A DNA stretch of 64,000 bases from Pedobacter faecalis (lineage in GTDB: Bacteria > Bacteroidota > Bacteroidia > Sphingobacteriales > Sphingobacteriaceae), in NCBI RefSeq assembly GCF_030182585.1, contig NZ_JARXOW010000001.1, forward strand, positions 372,001 through 436,000, written 5' to 3'. The first letter of the stretch is position 1. The number at the start of each line of letters is the position of its first letter. The translations under genes were made by a program, and so were the position numbers. Under the pieces are notes generated by a model. The model had not been told where the DNA came from. It made no database searches and was given only the letters and a program-made list of their open reading frames with translations. Positions 51,182 through 59,619 of this stretch are shown piece by piece.

Positions 51182-51314
51182 ATGAAAAAATGGCTGCCAT
51201 GATGTAAACGAAGGTTTCCCGGAATAAAAAATGCAGGAGTGTGACAGCACCCCTGCGTTAAGCTGGCTTAACCTTGCCTGAGGGCAAACGATGAAAAGTG
51301 ATTCAATCAATTAA
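51182..51314 (+). promoter_or_regulatory. Structured leader of susC system 2 (short ORFs plus nested hairpins)
   Basis: In order: a 6-codon ORF (51182-51202, MKKWLP); AAGGTT (51211-51216), which can pair with AACCTT (51270-51275); inside it a hairpin GCAGGAGTG / CACCCCTGC around TGACAG (51233-51256, one mismatch); a local GTTAAGC / GCTTAAC hairpin (51257-51272) that would compete with the closing pair; a hairpin TTGCC / GGCAA (51274-51287); and a second short ORF (51291-51314, MKSDSIN). It parallels the system 1 leader at 46024-46141. Function unknown. Confidence 0.55.
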
Positions 51315-51333
51315 ACCAAACTGTACAAAAGTA

Positions 51334-54300
51334 ATGAAATTCAATTCTATTGCTGTGCCGGAGGCATGGCATTTAAAAAAAATCCTAATGGTTTTAAAAC
51401 TAACCACATGTATACTATTTATTGCTTTGCTCCAGGTAAGTGCTGCCGGCTATGGACAGGTGAGCCTGAATGAAAGCAATGTGCCTCTTGAAAAGGTACT
51501 GAAGCTGATTAACAAGCAAACGGGGTATCATTTTTTTTATGATTCGGAAGACCTGGACAAAAAGGTCGTCTCTGTGAATGTAAAAAATGTGACTGTTGAG
51601 ACAGCTCTGAAGACCTGCCTGGATAACTTGCCGCTCACTTATAAGATTGTTGGACGCAATATTGTTCTAAAGCAGTTGGAGCAATCTGTACCCATGTCTC
51701 CGGCAGTATCTAATGTTGCCACCCAGGTAACCGTGGGCGGGAAGGTGACCGACGAAACGGGCGGACCAATGTCGGGCGTAGGGATTATGAACAAGCGTTC
51801 AAAAAAGGTGGCCGTGACGGATAAGGATGGTTCCTATGCTATTGCGGCTGAACGTGCTGACGTACTGGTGTTTTCCTACATTGGGTATAAGACCACCGAT
51901 GTAACCGTTGGCAATTCTACGGTTTACAATGTAAAGCTTGAACCAGTTACTTCCGGTTTGGAGCAGGTGGTTGTGGTAGGGTACGGAACAGTGAAACGTA
52001 AAGATCTGACCGGGTCAGTAGCTTCTGTCAGCGTAGACGAGATCAAGGACATACCCTTCATGAGTGTAGACCAGGCGTTATCGGGTAAAGCAGCCGGTGT
52101 CCAGGTAGTGCAGGGCGACGGCTCACCGGGGGGTGTTGCCAGTATCAGGGTTCGCGGCGGAACTTCGATAATGGGCGGAAATGATCCGCTCTATATTATT
52201 GACGGCGTGCAGATTACACCTCAAAACAGATACATCAGTACTCCCGGCGAACTGGTAGATCCTGTTGCACGCGCATCGAGCGATTCTTCACCAGCGCTAG
52301 CCGGGGCTTTTGCCAGGGGATTGAATAGTCTGGCCGGTTTGAACATCAATGATATCGAAACTATCGATATATTAAAAGATGCTTCAGGTACGGCGATTTA
52401 TGGTTCGAAAGCGGCCAATGGGGTGGTAATCATCACCACTAAAAAAGGCAGGCGTGATCAGAAGCCGGTTGTAGAACTAAACAATTATACCGGCTTTTCT
52501 AATCCGATAAAAGCGGAGTTGCTGAATGCCGATGAATACCGGACGATCATGAAGGAAGCAGCGCAGAACTTGCTGAACGAACAGGCTGCGCTAGGGGAGC
52601 CCTTAAGTGCAAGGGCCAGTAGCATCGTTAATACGCCTGACTTTCTTGGTGCAGATAACACAGACTGGCTGGATCTGGTGTTGCGTACGGGTTTAACTCA
52701 AAATACCGACCTGTCGGTTCGCGGCGGCGGAAAGGCCTCTCGGTATTATACTTCATTATCGTACAGCAAGCAGAGCGGGGTAATTGAGGGGACAGACTTT
52801 TCGCGTCTTTCGGGTAAGGTGAACTTCGATAACGAGGTGACCAGCAAGTTTAAAGTGATCACCAATATCAACTATGGCTTTACCACCAACAATATTACCA
52901 ACGGCGCATACTCGCAGGCGCTTTATGCACCGCCTACACGGAGTCCTTATAATGCAGATGGTTCGCTGACAAACCTGAGTGCCGGGGCTATTGGAAGCGA
53001 TGCTTATCTAGGTTTGCAGAACCCATTGTTGTTGCTGAAGGGTATAAACCGAGGCAAGAACGCCATGTTCCTGGGCTCCCTTACGCTGGAATACGATATC
53101 CTTAAAAACCTGAAATTCCGTAGCCAGTCGTCTGTAAACTATAACAATTACCAGCAGCGAAACTTCACGCCATCGTCTACACTAGTCGCTTCGGGTAGTA
53201 CCAATGCAGTCGACTCTAAAGGAGGTGTAGGTTCATTGGGCCAGTCAGAAAACGTGAGTTATCTTTACGAAAACACCTTAAATTACAATACACAGTTTGC
53301 TGAGCATCGCTTAGATTTCGTGGCGGGTACTTCCTGGCAGTTGAGTAAGTCGTCCTCTTTCCAGGCATCGGGCCAGACCTTCCCGGATGACGTTGTACTG
53401 AACCACCTTGGTTCTGCGGCAGTAACCCTTCCGAACGTTTCGTCATTTGGTCAGAATTCACTCTTAAGTTTTTATGCAAGAGGTAACTATGCTTATCAGG
53501 ATAAATACTTGCTTACCGTTACAGCACGTTCTGATGCTTCTTCCAAATTTTCTAATACCAACCGGATCGGCTATTTTCCTTCTGCTGGTGTAGCCTGGCG
53601 GTTATCAGAGGAAAATTTCATGAAGGATATAAGTTGGATAGATGATATTAAACTGCGCGCCAGTGCCGGTTATACGGGTACGCAGAATATCGGCGATTAT
53701 TTGTACCGCACTCTGTATACTCCAGCCACCTATAATGGTGCAAATGCCGTTATACCCAGTCAGCTCGGCAATAATGCCATCAAGTGGGAGTCAACTTTAC
53801 AAAAGGATGCTGGAATTGACCTTTCATTGTTCGATTCAAGATTATCGGCAAGTATAGGTCTTTACGAGAAGAAGTCGTCGGGTCTGCTGTTTACCCTTCC
53901 GCTTGCACCAAGTTCTTCGTTCAGTAATTTAACGGCCAATCTGGCCGATATACGCAACCGCGGTTTGGAAATTGGTCTGCAAGGCGAGATTTTACGCGCT
54001 AAGTCTTTTACCTGGAGGAGTGATCTGAATGTGTCGTTCAACAGAAGTCTGGTTACCGGGCTTAATATGGACTATGCCGATCCTAAGCATGGAAGTGTAA
54101 ACAGCAACAACGGACAAAGTTATATCATGTCGAACACCGTGCTGCGAACCGGCATGGCAGTAGGGCAGTTTGTTGGTGCCCAGTACGCAGGCATTATCCA
54201 AAACACGGAGCAATTGGAGGCCTATAAAGCACAGCAGCCCTTTTATATGTTCTTTAATCCATACCTGAACATCGGCGATGCTATGTATCAGATCGGTAGC

Positions 54301-54846
54301 GGTCCGCTGGAAGGATTTGTGGATACCTACAGACTTATTGGAAGTGCCGCGCCTAAATTTTATGGGGGCTGGACGAACACGTTAATCTTCAGTAACTTTT
54401 CACTGGTGAGTCTGCTTAACTATTCTTACGGGGGCCAAATACTCTACCTGGCCGATATCCGTGACAATTTTATTTATGACATGGCCAACAAAGGAAGGGT
54501 GGTACTTGGCCGCTGGACGCCGGAAAACACGAATACCGATCGTCCGCGACTGGTATACGGGCAGAATTCTATCGGCACAACCAGCAGCAGTATTTACAGT
54601 TCGTCATACATCAAACTGAAATCGCTGACATTGAACTATCAGCTGCCACAAACCCTGCTCCAGCGCCTTAAGGTCGCCAACCTATCGGTGTATGTTTCAG
54701 GCACCAATCTGTTTACCATATCAAAATATCCTGGTCAGGACCCCGAGGTAAGCAACGATCCTTACAGCTTGGTTGATGGCTATACAGATTCCAACGCTTA
54801 TCCTACGATAAGACAGTATGTATTGGGTGCAAGGCTAAGTTTTTAA
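51334..54846 (+). CDS. SusC-type TonB-dependent transporter with STN signalling domain, system 2
   Basis: About 1170 residues from the ATG at 51334, whose GTAATGAA context matches the first SusC gene; the frame is open to 51298. Signal segment (ILMVLKLTTCILFIALLQVSAAGYGQ), STN domain (about 50-120: VPLEKVLKLINKQTGYHFFYDSEDL), carboxypeptidase-like domain (VTVGGKVTDETGGPMSGVGI), then the plug with hallmark SusC motifs (VVVGYGTVKRKDLTGSVASV, ASIRVRGGTSIMGGNDPLYIIDGVQI, IDILKDASGTAIYGSKAANGVVIITTKKG) and a barrel ending VLGARLSF. With SusD (next gene) it imports a nutrient; the TlpA-type partner hints at a redox-active or peptide-like substrate, but this is weak. Confidence 0.94.
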   Translation: MKFNSIAVPEAWHLKKILMVLKLTTCILFIALLQVSAAGYGQVSLNESNVPLEKVLKLINKQTGYHFFYDSEDLDKKVVSVNVKNVTVETALKTCLDNLPLTYKIVGRNIVLKQLEQSVPMSPAVSNVATQVTVGGKVTDETGGPMSGVGIMNKRSKKVAVTDKDGSYAIAAERADVLVFSYIGYKTTDVTVGNSTVYNVKLEPVTSGLEQVVVVGYGTVKRKDLTGSVASVSVDEIKDIPFMSVDQALSGKAAGVQVVQGDGSPGGVASIRVRGGTSIMGGNDPLYIIDGVQITPQNRYISTPGELVDPVARASSDSSPALAGAFARGLNSLAGLNINDIETIDILKDASGTAIYGSKAANGVVIITTKKGRRDQKPVVELNNYTGFSNPIKAELLNADEYRTIMKEAAQNLLNEQAALGEPLSARASSIVNTPDFLGADNTDWLDLVLRTGLTQNTDLSVRGGGKASRYYTSLSYSKQSGVIEGTDFSRLSGKVNFDNEVTSKFKVITNINYGFTTNNITNGAYSQALYAPPTRSPYNADGSLTNLSAGAIGSDAYLGLQNPLLLLKGINRGKNAMFLGSLTLEYDILKNLKFRSQSSVNYNNYQQRNFTPSSTLVASGSTNAVDSKGGVGSLGQSENVSYLYENTLNYNTQFAEHRLDFVAGTSWQLSKSSSFQASGQTFPDDVVLNHLGSAAVTLPNVSSFGQNSLLSFYARGNYAYQDKYLLTVTARSDASSKFSNTNRIGYFPSAGVAWRLSEENFMKDISWIDDIKLRASAGYTGTQNIGDYLYRTLYTPATYNGANAVIPSQLGNNAIKWESTLQKDAGIDLSLFDSRLSASIGLYEKKSSGLLFTLPLAPSSSFSNLTANLADIRNRGLEIGLQGEILRAKSFTWRSDLNVSFNRSLVTGLNMDYADPKHGSVNSNNGQSYIMSNTVLRTGMAVGQFVGAQYAGIIQNTEQLEAYKAQQPFYMFFNPYLNIGDAMYQIGSGPLEGFVDTYRLIGSAAPKFYGGWTNTLIFSNFSLVSLLNYSYGGQILYLADIRDNFIYDMANKGRVVLGRWTPENTNTDRPRLVYGQNSIGTTSSSIYSSSYIKLKSLTLNYQLPQTLLQRLKVANLSVYVSGTNLFTISKYPGQDPEVSNDPYSLVDGYTDSNAYPTIRQYVLGARLSF

Positions 54847-54867
54847 CAGATAATAATTGATAAGATC

Positions 54868-56277
54868 ATGAAACACAAGATATTGATGGCGATAGTGGGA
54901 CTTACCTTGTTATCGCAATATGGATGTAAGAAAGAATTGGATGCGCTGCCCGAAAATGCGCTTGTAGAGGGTAACGCGATTGTAAATCAGCAAACAGCTG
55001 CAACGGCTTTAAATGGGGTATATTACCGGTTCGCTAATGCTACGGTAACGAATACCAACTGGCTAAGCAACCAGATAAACGGCGGAATCCTGACCGGTTA
55101 TCTGGACGATGGCAACAATACTTTAAATGAGGCCAAAAACCTGCTGGGTACTAGTCCGATGAACAGCGAATGGCGTACACAATACACATTAATCAATGCG
55201 GCAAACGGTGTTATTGAAGGCTTAAACAAGCTGGGCAGCGCTGCCATCGCTGATGATGTAAAACTTCGAATGCTTGCAGAAGCCCGGTTTTTACGCGCCT
55301 ACGGCCACTTCAAATTGCTACTTTGGTTTGGTCAGTGGTGGGATTTGAACAGCGCGTACGGTGTGATGCTACGCGAGAAGTTTATTACCTCGACAAATAT
55401 TTCGCAGGCCAGGGCATCGGTAAAAGACAGTTATGCTTTTATACTGGAAGATCTGAACTTTTCGATAGCGGCCGATGTTCCGGCAACAACAAATGTATAT
55501 GCGAATAAGTGGACCGCAATGGCCCTTAAAATGCGGGTACTAATGAGTCGCGGACAGGGAAGTGACTATGCCGATTGCGCCCAGCTTGGAAATACGATAA
55601 TCACCACCGGCCCGTATGTGCTCGAAAACAATCCGAGGGATATATTCTACACTAAGGGCTTAACCAGCACCGAGGTGATTATGGGTGTTAAACCTCAGGC
55701 CAATCAGGAGAACTACTACTATAACACAAGTGGAAATTACGTTTCCAGAAACTCCTATTATGTGGCTACCGCTGCTTTGAATACGCTGCTAACCAATGAT
55801 CCTCGCAAGTCATGGATGATCGGGAATGCCGGGAGAAGGGGCAAAGGGTACTATTTTATCAAATATGTGCAGCCTGCCCTGGCCACGACGATGGTATCTG
55901 AAGTTGCATATGCCTTCAGACTATCGGAGATCTACCTGATGCAGTCGGAGGCGATTGCGCGCTCAGGCGGTGACCTCAACCTGGCCAAAACACAGTTAAA
56001 AGCAGTAATGACCCGCGCCGGGGTGACGAACTTTAGTGCTGTAGACGGCTCCGGCACAGCCAACGAACTTTGTAAGGAGATTTACTATGAATATGTCAGG
56101 AGCCTTATCGGTGAAGATGGACAAGCTTATTGGGCGCTGCTTCGTTTTCCTTTGGCTAAGGTGACTGAACTGCGCCCGACAATAACAAGTGTGAATCAAT
56201 ATATTTTACCGATACCGAAAACGGAGTTTGTAAGTAACCCGGCTATTGGCGATCAAAACCCAGGATATTCTAAGTAA
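54868..56277 (+). CDS. SusD/RagB family outer-membrane lipoprotein, system 2
   Basis: A 469-residue lipoprotein (lipobox QYGC, C20) and the lid partner of the preceding SusC. Family features: KKELDALPENALVEGNAIVNQQTAATALNGVYYRFAN, WRTQYTLINAANGVIEGLNKLG, RMLAEARFLRAYGHFKLLLWFGQWWD, and a C-terminal RLSEIYLMQSEAIARSGGDLNLAKTQLKAVMTRAGV, EIYYEYVRSLIGEDGQAYWALLRFP and YILPIPKTEFVSNP. The substrate is not known. It lies 21 bases after SusC and 21 bases before the TlpA-like gene, in one transcript. Confidence 0.93.
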   Translation: MKHKILMAIVGLTLLSQYGCKKELDALPENALVEGNAIVNQQTAATALNGVYYRFANATVTNTNWLSNQINGGILTGYLDDGNNTLNEAKNLLGTSPMNSEWRTQYTLINAANGVIEGLNKLGSAAIADDVKLRMLAEARFLRAYGHFKLLLWFGQWWDLNSAYGVMLREKFITSTNISQARASVKDSYAFILEDLNFSIAADVPATTNVYANKWTAMALKMRVLMSRGQGSDYADCAQLGNTIITTGPYVLENNPRDIFYTKGLTSTEVIMGVKPQANQENYYYNTSGNYVSRNSYYVATAALNTLLTNDPRKSWMIGNAGRRGKGYYFIKYVQPALATTMVSEVAYAFRLSEIYLMQSEAIARSGGDLNLAKTQLKAVMTRAGVTNFSAVDGSGTANELCKEIYYEYVRSLIGEDGQAYWALLRFPLAKVTELRPTITSVNQYILPIPKTEFVSNPAIGDQNPGYSK

Positions 56278-56298
56278 GATTTACTAAACATTTGATAT

Positions 56299-56892
56299 AT
56301 GAAAGCAATCAAAATATTAGGATGCGCGCTGCTGGTAAGCTTCTGTATAAACGTTAACGCACAGGAACAAAAAGTTACTTCACCCGCGAATATGGATCAG
56401 ATGTTGGCTTCGCTGGTATCTGAGCTTCAAAATAAACTGGTAGGCAAGAAAGCGCCCAATTTTATTACCAAGGACGTCAACGGCAGAAAACTGTCGCTTG
56501 AAAGTTTTAAGGGTAAGTATGTAATCCTCGACTTTTGGGCCACCTGGTGTAAACCATGCAGACAGAGTCACCCGCATCTCATCTCCCTTTACAAAAAGTA
56601 CCATGATAAAGGTCTTGAAATTATTGGCATAGCAGATGATGATCCGCGACCTGAAGCCTGGCGTGAGGCCATTGCGGCCGACAACATCACCATGTTTCAC
56701 CACGCGTTGGCAGGTTCAGATCCCAAAAAACGTATGAAGGGTGAGGAGAATCCCGCCGATATTATGGCCATGTACAGCGTTCCGGCGTTGCCCACCAAGT
56801 TTGTGATCGACAAAGCAGGTAAGGTTGTGGCGGCTTACGTTGGCGATAGCGATAAGATTGACGGTAAACTAAAAGAGCTCTTTGGGTTCTAG
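56299..56892 (+). CDS. TlpA-like periplasmic thioredoxin-fold protein
   Basis: A 197-residue secreted protein (signal peptide MKAIKILGCALLVSFCINVNAQ). The AhpC/TSA-Redoxin type domain starts near KKAPNFITKDVNGRKLSLESFKGKYVILDFWATWCKPCRQSHPHL. The redox motif W83-C84-K85-P86-C87 is intact, and the cis-proline region is at PALPTKFVIDKAG. Such proteins keep envelope cysteines reduced or act in maturation of secreted proteins, and commonly end SusCD operons of this kind. A strong terminator follows its stop. Confidence 0.92.
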   Translation: MKAIKILGCALLVSFCINVNAQEQKVTSPANMDQMLASLVSELQNKLVGKKAPNFITKDVNGRKLSLESFKGKYVILDFWATWCKPCRQSHPHLISLYKKYHDKGLEIIGIADDDPRPEAWREAIAADNITMFHHALAGSDPKKRMKGEENPADIMAMYSVPALPTKFVIDKAGKVVAAYVGDSDKIDGKLKELFGF

Positions 56893-56921
56893 CGGCCCTC
56901 AGATCGAAACTTCGTTCCATT

Positions 56922-56965
56922 AAAAGATCAGTATCCTTAAAATGCGGGATACTGATCTTTTTTAT
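56922..56965 (+). terminator. Rho-independent terminator of the system 2 operon
   Basis: AAAAGATCAGTATCC (56922-56936) pairs perfectly with GGATACTGATCTTTT (56947-56961) over 15 bp, and more T follow. It lies 29 bases after the TlpA-like stop codon. Confidence 0.92.
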
Positions 56966-57063
56966 TTTTATCCTAGCCAAGTCTTTGTGGGCTTTATAGC
57001 TCAGTTCCTAATCTCGAGCTCAGGTGGCCTCTTGCAGGTTTTTGGTAGTCTATGTAATGCTTG

Positions 57064-57128
57064 TTTAGAATTTGTATAAATAATTTGAGACTTTATTTGG
57101 AATAATTCTAAACATACTTCTATATTTG
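57064..57128 (+). promoter_or_regulatory. Promoter and Fur-like operators of the first TonB/DUF4374 operon
   Basis: Promoter: TTTG (57096-57099), 21 bases, TATATTTG (57121-57128). TTTGGAATAATTCTAAA (57096-57112) is a near-palindrome overlapping the -33 box and spacer; a second, looser TTTAGAA...TATAAAT element lies at 57064-57081. A 38-base stretch (57092-57129) is identical at 35 positions to 60922-60959 before the next receptor operon. Shape and gene content suggest Fur-type iron control; the regulator is inferred. Confidence 0.7.
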
Positions 57129-57129
57129 C

Positions 57130-57196
57130 TGGCATAAAAAAAATGCCACACGGTTTCGGACCCGTGTGGCGACCGGCAAAGCCGGGTTACCTTTAA
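57130..57196 (+). promoter_or_regulatory. Structured 5' leader with a 17-codon upstream ORF
   Basis: TGGCAT (57130-57135) can pair with ATGCCA (57143-57148), or the latter's GCCA can join GCCACACGG (57145-57153) pairing with CCGTGTGGC (57162-57170); both cannot form at once. A third hairpin, CCGGC-AAA-GCCGG, spans 57173-57185. An ORF from 57143 to 57196 reads MPHGFGPVWRPAKPGYL and ends 15 bases before the receptor start. No U-tract follows, so this is not a plain terminator. Whether the peptide is made is unknown. Confidence 0.45.
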
Positions 57197-57211
57197 TCTC
57201 AGTTAAAAGCC

Positions 57212-59593
57212 ATGCAAATTAGTAAATTTTTGCTATTGGGTATATTATGTACCTGCGTATTTTTTTCACAAGCCCAAACCGGGCCAAGCAGCCTGAAGGG
57301 GAGGCTTACCAGCAGCACCGGAGAATCGGTACCTTCAGCAACCATCAAACTTCAAAATTCCGCTTACGGCGCCGTTTCTGACGAGAATGGTTATTATCAG
57401 TTCAGTAACGTTGCCGCGGGCAGTTATAGTATTCTTGTTTCTGCTATCGGGTTCCATCCTGAGAAAAAGAATGTCAAAATTGAGACCGGTAAACAGCTGA
57501 CGCTCAACTTTACCCTCGCCGAGGATAGCCGGAATATGGAGACGGTAAACGTGATTGGCCGTACTAAAGCACAGGAGGTAAACCGGCAGGCTTTCAATGT
57601 GACAGCGGTTGATGCGACGAAATTGTACAATACGACACTGGATATTTCGGGCGCGTTAGACCGCGTAGCTGGTGTCAGGGTAAGGGAATCTGGTGGTGTG
57701 GGTTCTAATTTTGATATTTCGCTAAATGGCTTTTCCGGCCGGCATATTCGGTATTTTATTGATGGAATACCTATGGACAATTTTGGATCTTCTTTTCAGG
57801 CCAATAATATTCCTATCAATGTTGCGGAGCGGGTTGAAGTCTACAAGGGTGTGGTGCCGATTTGGCTGGGATCTGATGCGCTGGGTGGAGCGATAAATAT
57901 TGTAACAGGCAACAAGCACCGGAACTATGTGGATGCCTCGTATTCTTATGGCTCCTTTAATACACACAGAAGTGTGATTAACGCCGCTGCGACATCGAAA
58001 AACGGGTTCACTGTTCAGATGAGCGCTTTCCAAAATTATTCGGATAATAATTATAAAATTCAGATTGAACAGTTACTTCAAAATAACATGCTACCGGATA
58101 GGAGATCTGAGACGGTGAGGAGGTTTCATGATGTTTATCACAACGAGACGTTGATTGGTAACGTCGGTGTTATTAATAAATCCTGGGCCGACAACTTGCT
58201 GATTGGATTGACGCTGGGTCAGAATTATAAGGAAATTCAAACCGCAGCGAGACCGATCGCTGTATATGGACAGTTGCACAGGCGTGGAAATATTCTGATG
58301 CCATCATTAAAATATAAAAAGACCGATTTAATACCTGGGTTGGAAGTGACTGTTAATGCAAATTATAATCTGGGCTATGAAACAACCATAGATACTGCGA
58401 AAGCAGACTACGATTGGGATGGAATACGGGATTCTAAGACTTCAATGGGCGAGAATGAGAACGGGCAACATAGGAAATATTGGAATAACAACGGCTTGGC
58501 TACAGCGATGGTAAGTTATAAACTTGCTGAGCATCACGGTATAGCGCTAAATAACCTATTCTCTACGTTCGACAGGAAGCAAAAAGATGTTTTATTTCCG
58601 GAACTGGACGCACAAAATGTTCCAAAAAAAATGGACAAGAACGTGCTGGGATTTGGCTACTCCTACGATGTTGCAAACAAGTGGAGCCTGAATTTTTTCG
58701 GTAAATACATCTTGCTTAAGAATGTTGTTAACAGCTATAGTCAGAAAAGTACAGACCAAAAATTCGGATATGGTACTGCTCTTGCTTACTACATTACACC
58801 GAATCTTCAGATCCGCGCTTCGTATGAGCTTGCCAACAGGATACCTGAAGCCAACGAAATTTTTGGTAACCTTGAAAGTTTCAAAGGCAATCCTTCTCTT
58901 AAACCCGAACAAAGCGATAACCTTAATTTAGGCGTCGTATATGGATTTCAAATAAATGAAGTAAACCGCTTTTCTGTTACTGCTAACGCTATATACAGAA
59001 ATGCTTCCGATTATATCTATTCTCATTTGGTAGGAGGGACGAGCCAGCAAAGAGATTGGTCAACAGTAAGCAACCGGGATGGCGTACGCACTACTGGTAT
59101 TGACGCGGAAATAAGGTACTCTTATAAGGGATGGTTAAGTGCCGGCACAACCCTAACCTATCAGAACATTATCAATATGCAGAAGCATGACTGGGACCCA
59201 AATGCTGGAAGGTACTACGATGAGATAAGCTGGGCTTATTTAGACCAAATGCCCAATATCCCGTATTTCTTTGGCAACGGCGATCTCTCCGCGTCTTTTA
59301 AAAATGTTTTTCGCAAGGGAAACAATCTTACTCTCGGATATAATGTATTGTTTGTAGATCGCTTTTGGCTCGACTGGCCTAGTTACGGCAATCCATCCGA
59401 TGAGGATAAATTTTCCACAAAAGTTCAGTTAAGTCACGACGTAAACTTCGTTTACAGTATGAAAAACGGCCGCTATAATATTTCCATGGAGGCCAGGAAC
59501 ATCGCGGACAAACCTGTATTCGACAATTACGCATTACAAAAGCCAGGACGTGCCTTCTACCTGAATTTCAGGTACTTTATAAATAAACCATAG
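57212..59593 (+). CDS. TonB-dependent receptor, iron-type locus 1
   Basis: A 793-residue receptor with signal peptide (MQISKFLLLGILCTCVFFSQAQ), a carboxypeptidase-regulatory-like domain (about 26-105: SLKGRLTSSTGESVPSATIKLQNSAYGAVSDENGYYQFSNVAAG), the plug (about 115-230: NRQAFNVTAVDATKLYNTTLDISGALDRVAGVRV, VVPIWLGSDALGGAINIVTG) and a barrel ending AFYLNFRYFIN. There is no SusD partner. The DUF4374 lipoprotein gene follows 26 bases later, and the Fur-like promoter is shared with the siderophore receptor operon. Import of an iron chelate or haem is therefore likely; the ligand is inferred, not seen. Confidence 0.92.
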   Translation: MQISKFLLLGILCTCVFFSQAQTGPSSLKGRLTSSTGESVPSATIKLQNSAYGAVSDENGYYQFSNVAAGSYSILVSAIGFHPEKKNVKIETGKQLTLNFTLAEDSRNMETVNVIGRTKAQEVNRQAFNVTAVDATKLYNTTLDISGALDRVAGVRVRESGGVGSNFDISLNGFSGRHIRYFIDGIPMDNFGSSFQANNIPINVAERVEVYKGVVPIWLGSDALGGAINIVTGNKHRNYVDASYSYGSFNTHRSVINAAATSKNGFTVQMSAFQNYSDNNYKIQIEQLLQNNMLPDRRSETVRRFHDVYHNETLIGNVGVINKSWADNLLIGLTLGQNYKEIQTAARPIAVYGQLHRRGNILMPSLKYKKTDLIPGLEVTVNANYNLGYETTIDTAKADYDWDGIRDSKTSMGENENGQHRKYWNNNGLATAMVSYKLAEHHGIALNNLFSTFDRKQKDVLFPELDAQNVPKKMDKNVLGFGYSYDVANKWSLNFFGKYILLKNVVNSYSQKSTDQKFGYGTALAYYITPNLQIRASYELANRIPEANEIFGNLESFKGNPSLKPEQSDNLNLGVVYGFQINEVNRFSVTANAIYRNASDYIYSHLVGGTSQQRDWSTVSNRDGVRTTGIDAEIRYSYKGWLSAGTTLTYQNIINMQKHDWDPNAGRYYDEISWAYLDQMPNIPYFFGNGDLSASFKNVFRKGNNLTLGYNVLFVDRFWLDWPSYGNPSDEDKFSTKVQLSHDVNFVYSMKNGRYNISMEARNIADKPVFDNYALQKPGRAFYLNFRYFINKP

Positions 59594-59619
59594 TAGTCAA
59601 TATTAATTTTAATAACAAC

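Noticed and set aside
57145..57170. tRNA-like arm (stem with GGTTTCGG-type loop)
   Set aside because: No acceptor or anticodon arms of tRNA geometry around it; it is one hairpin in a leader.
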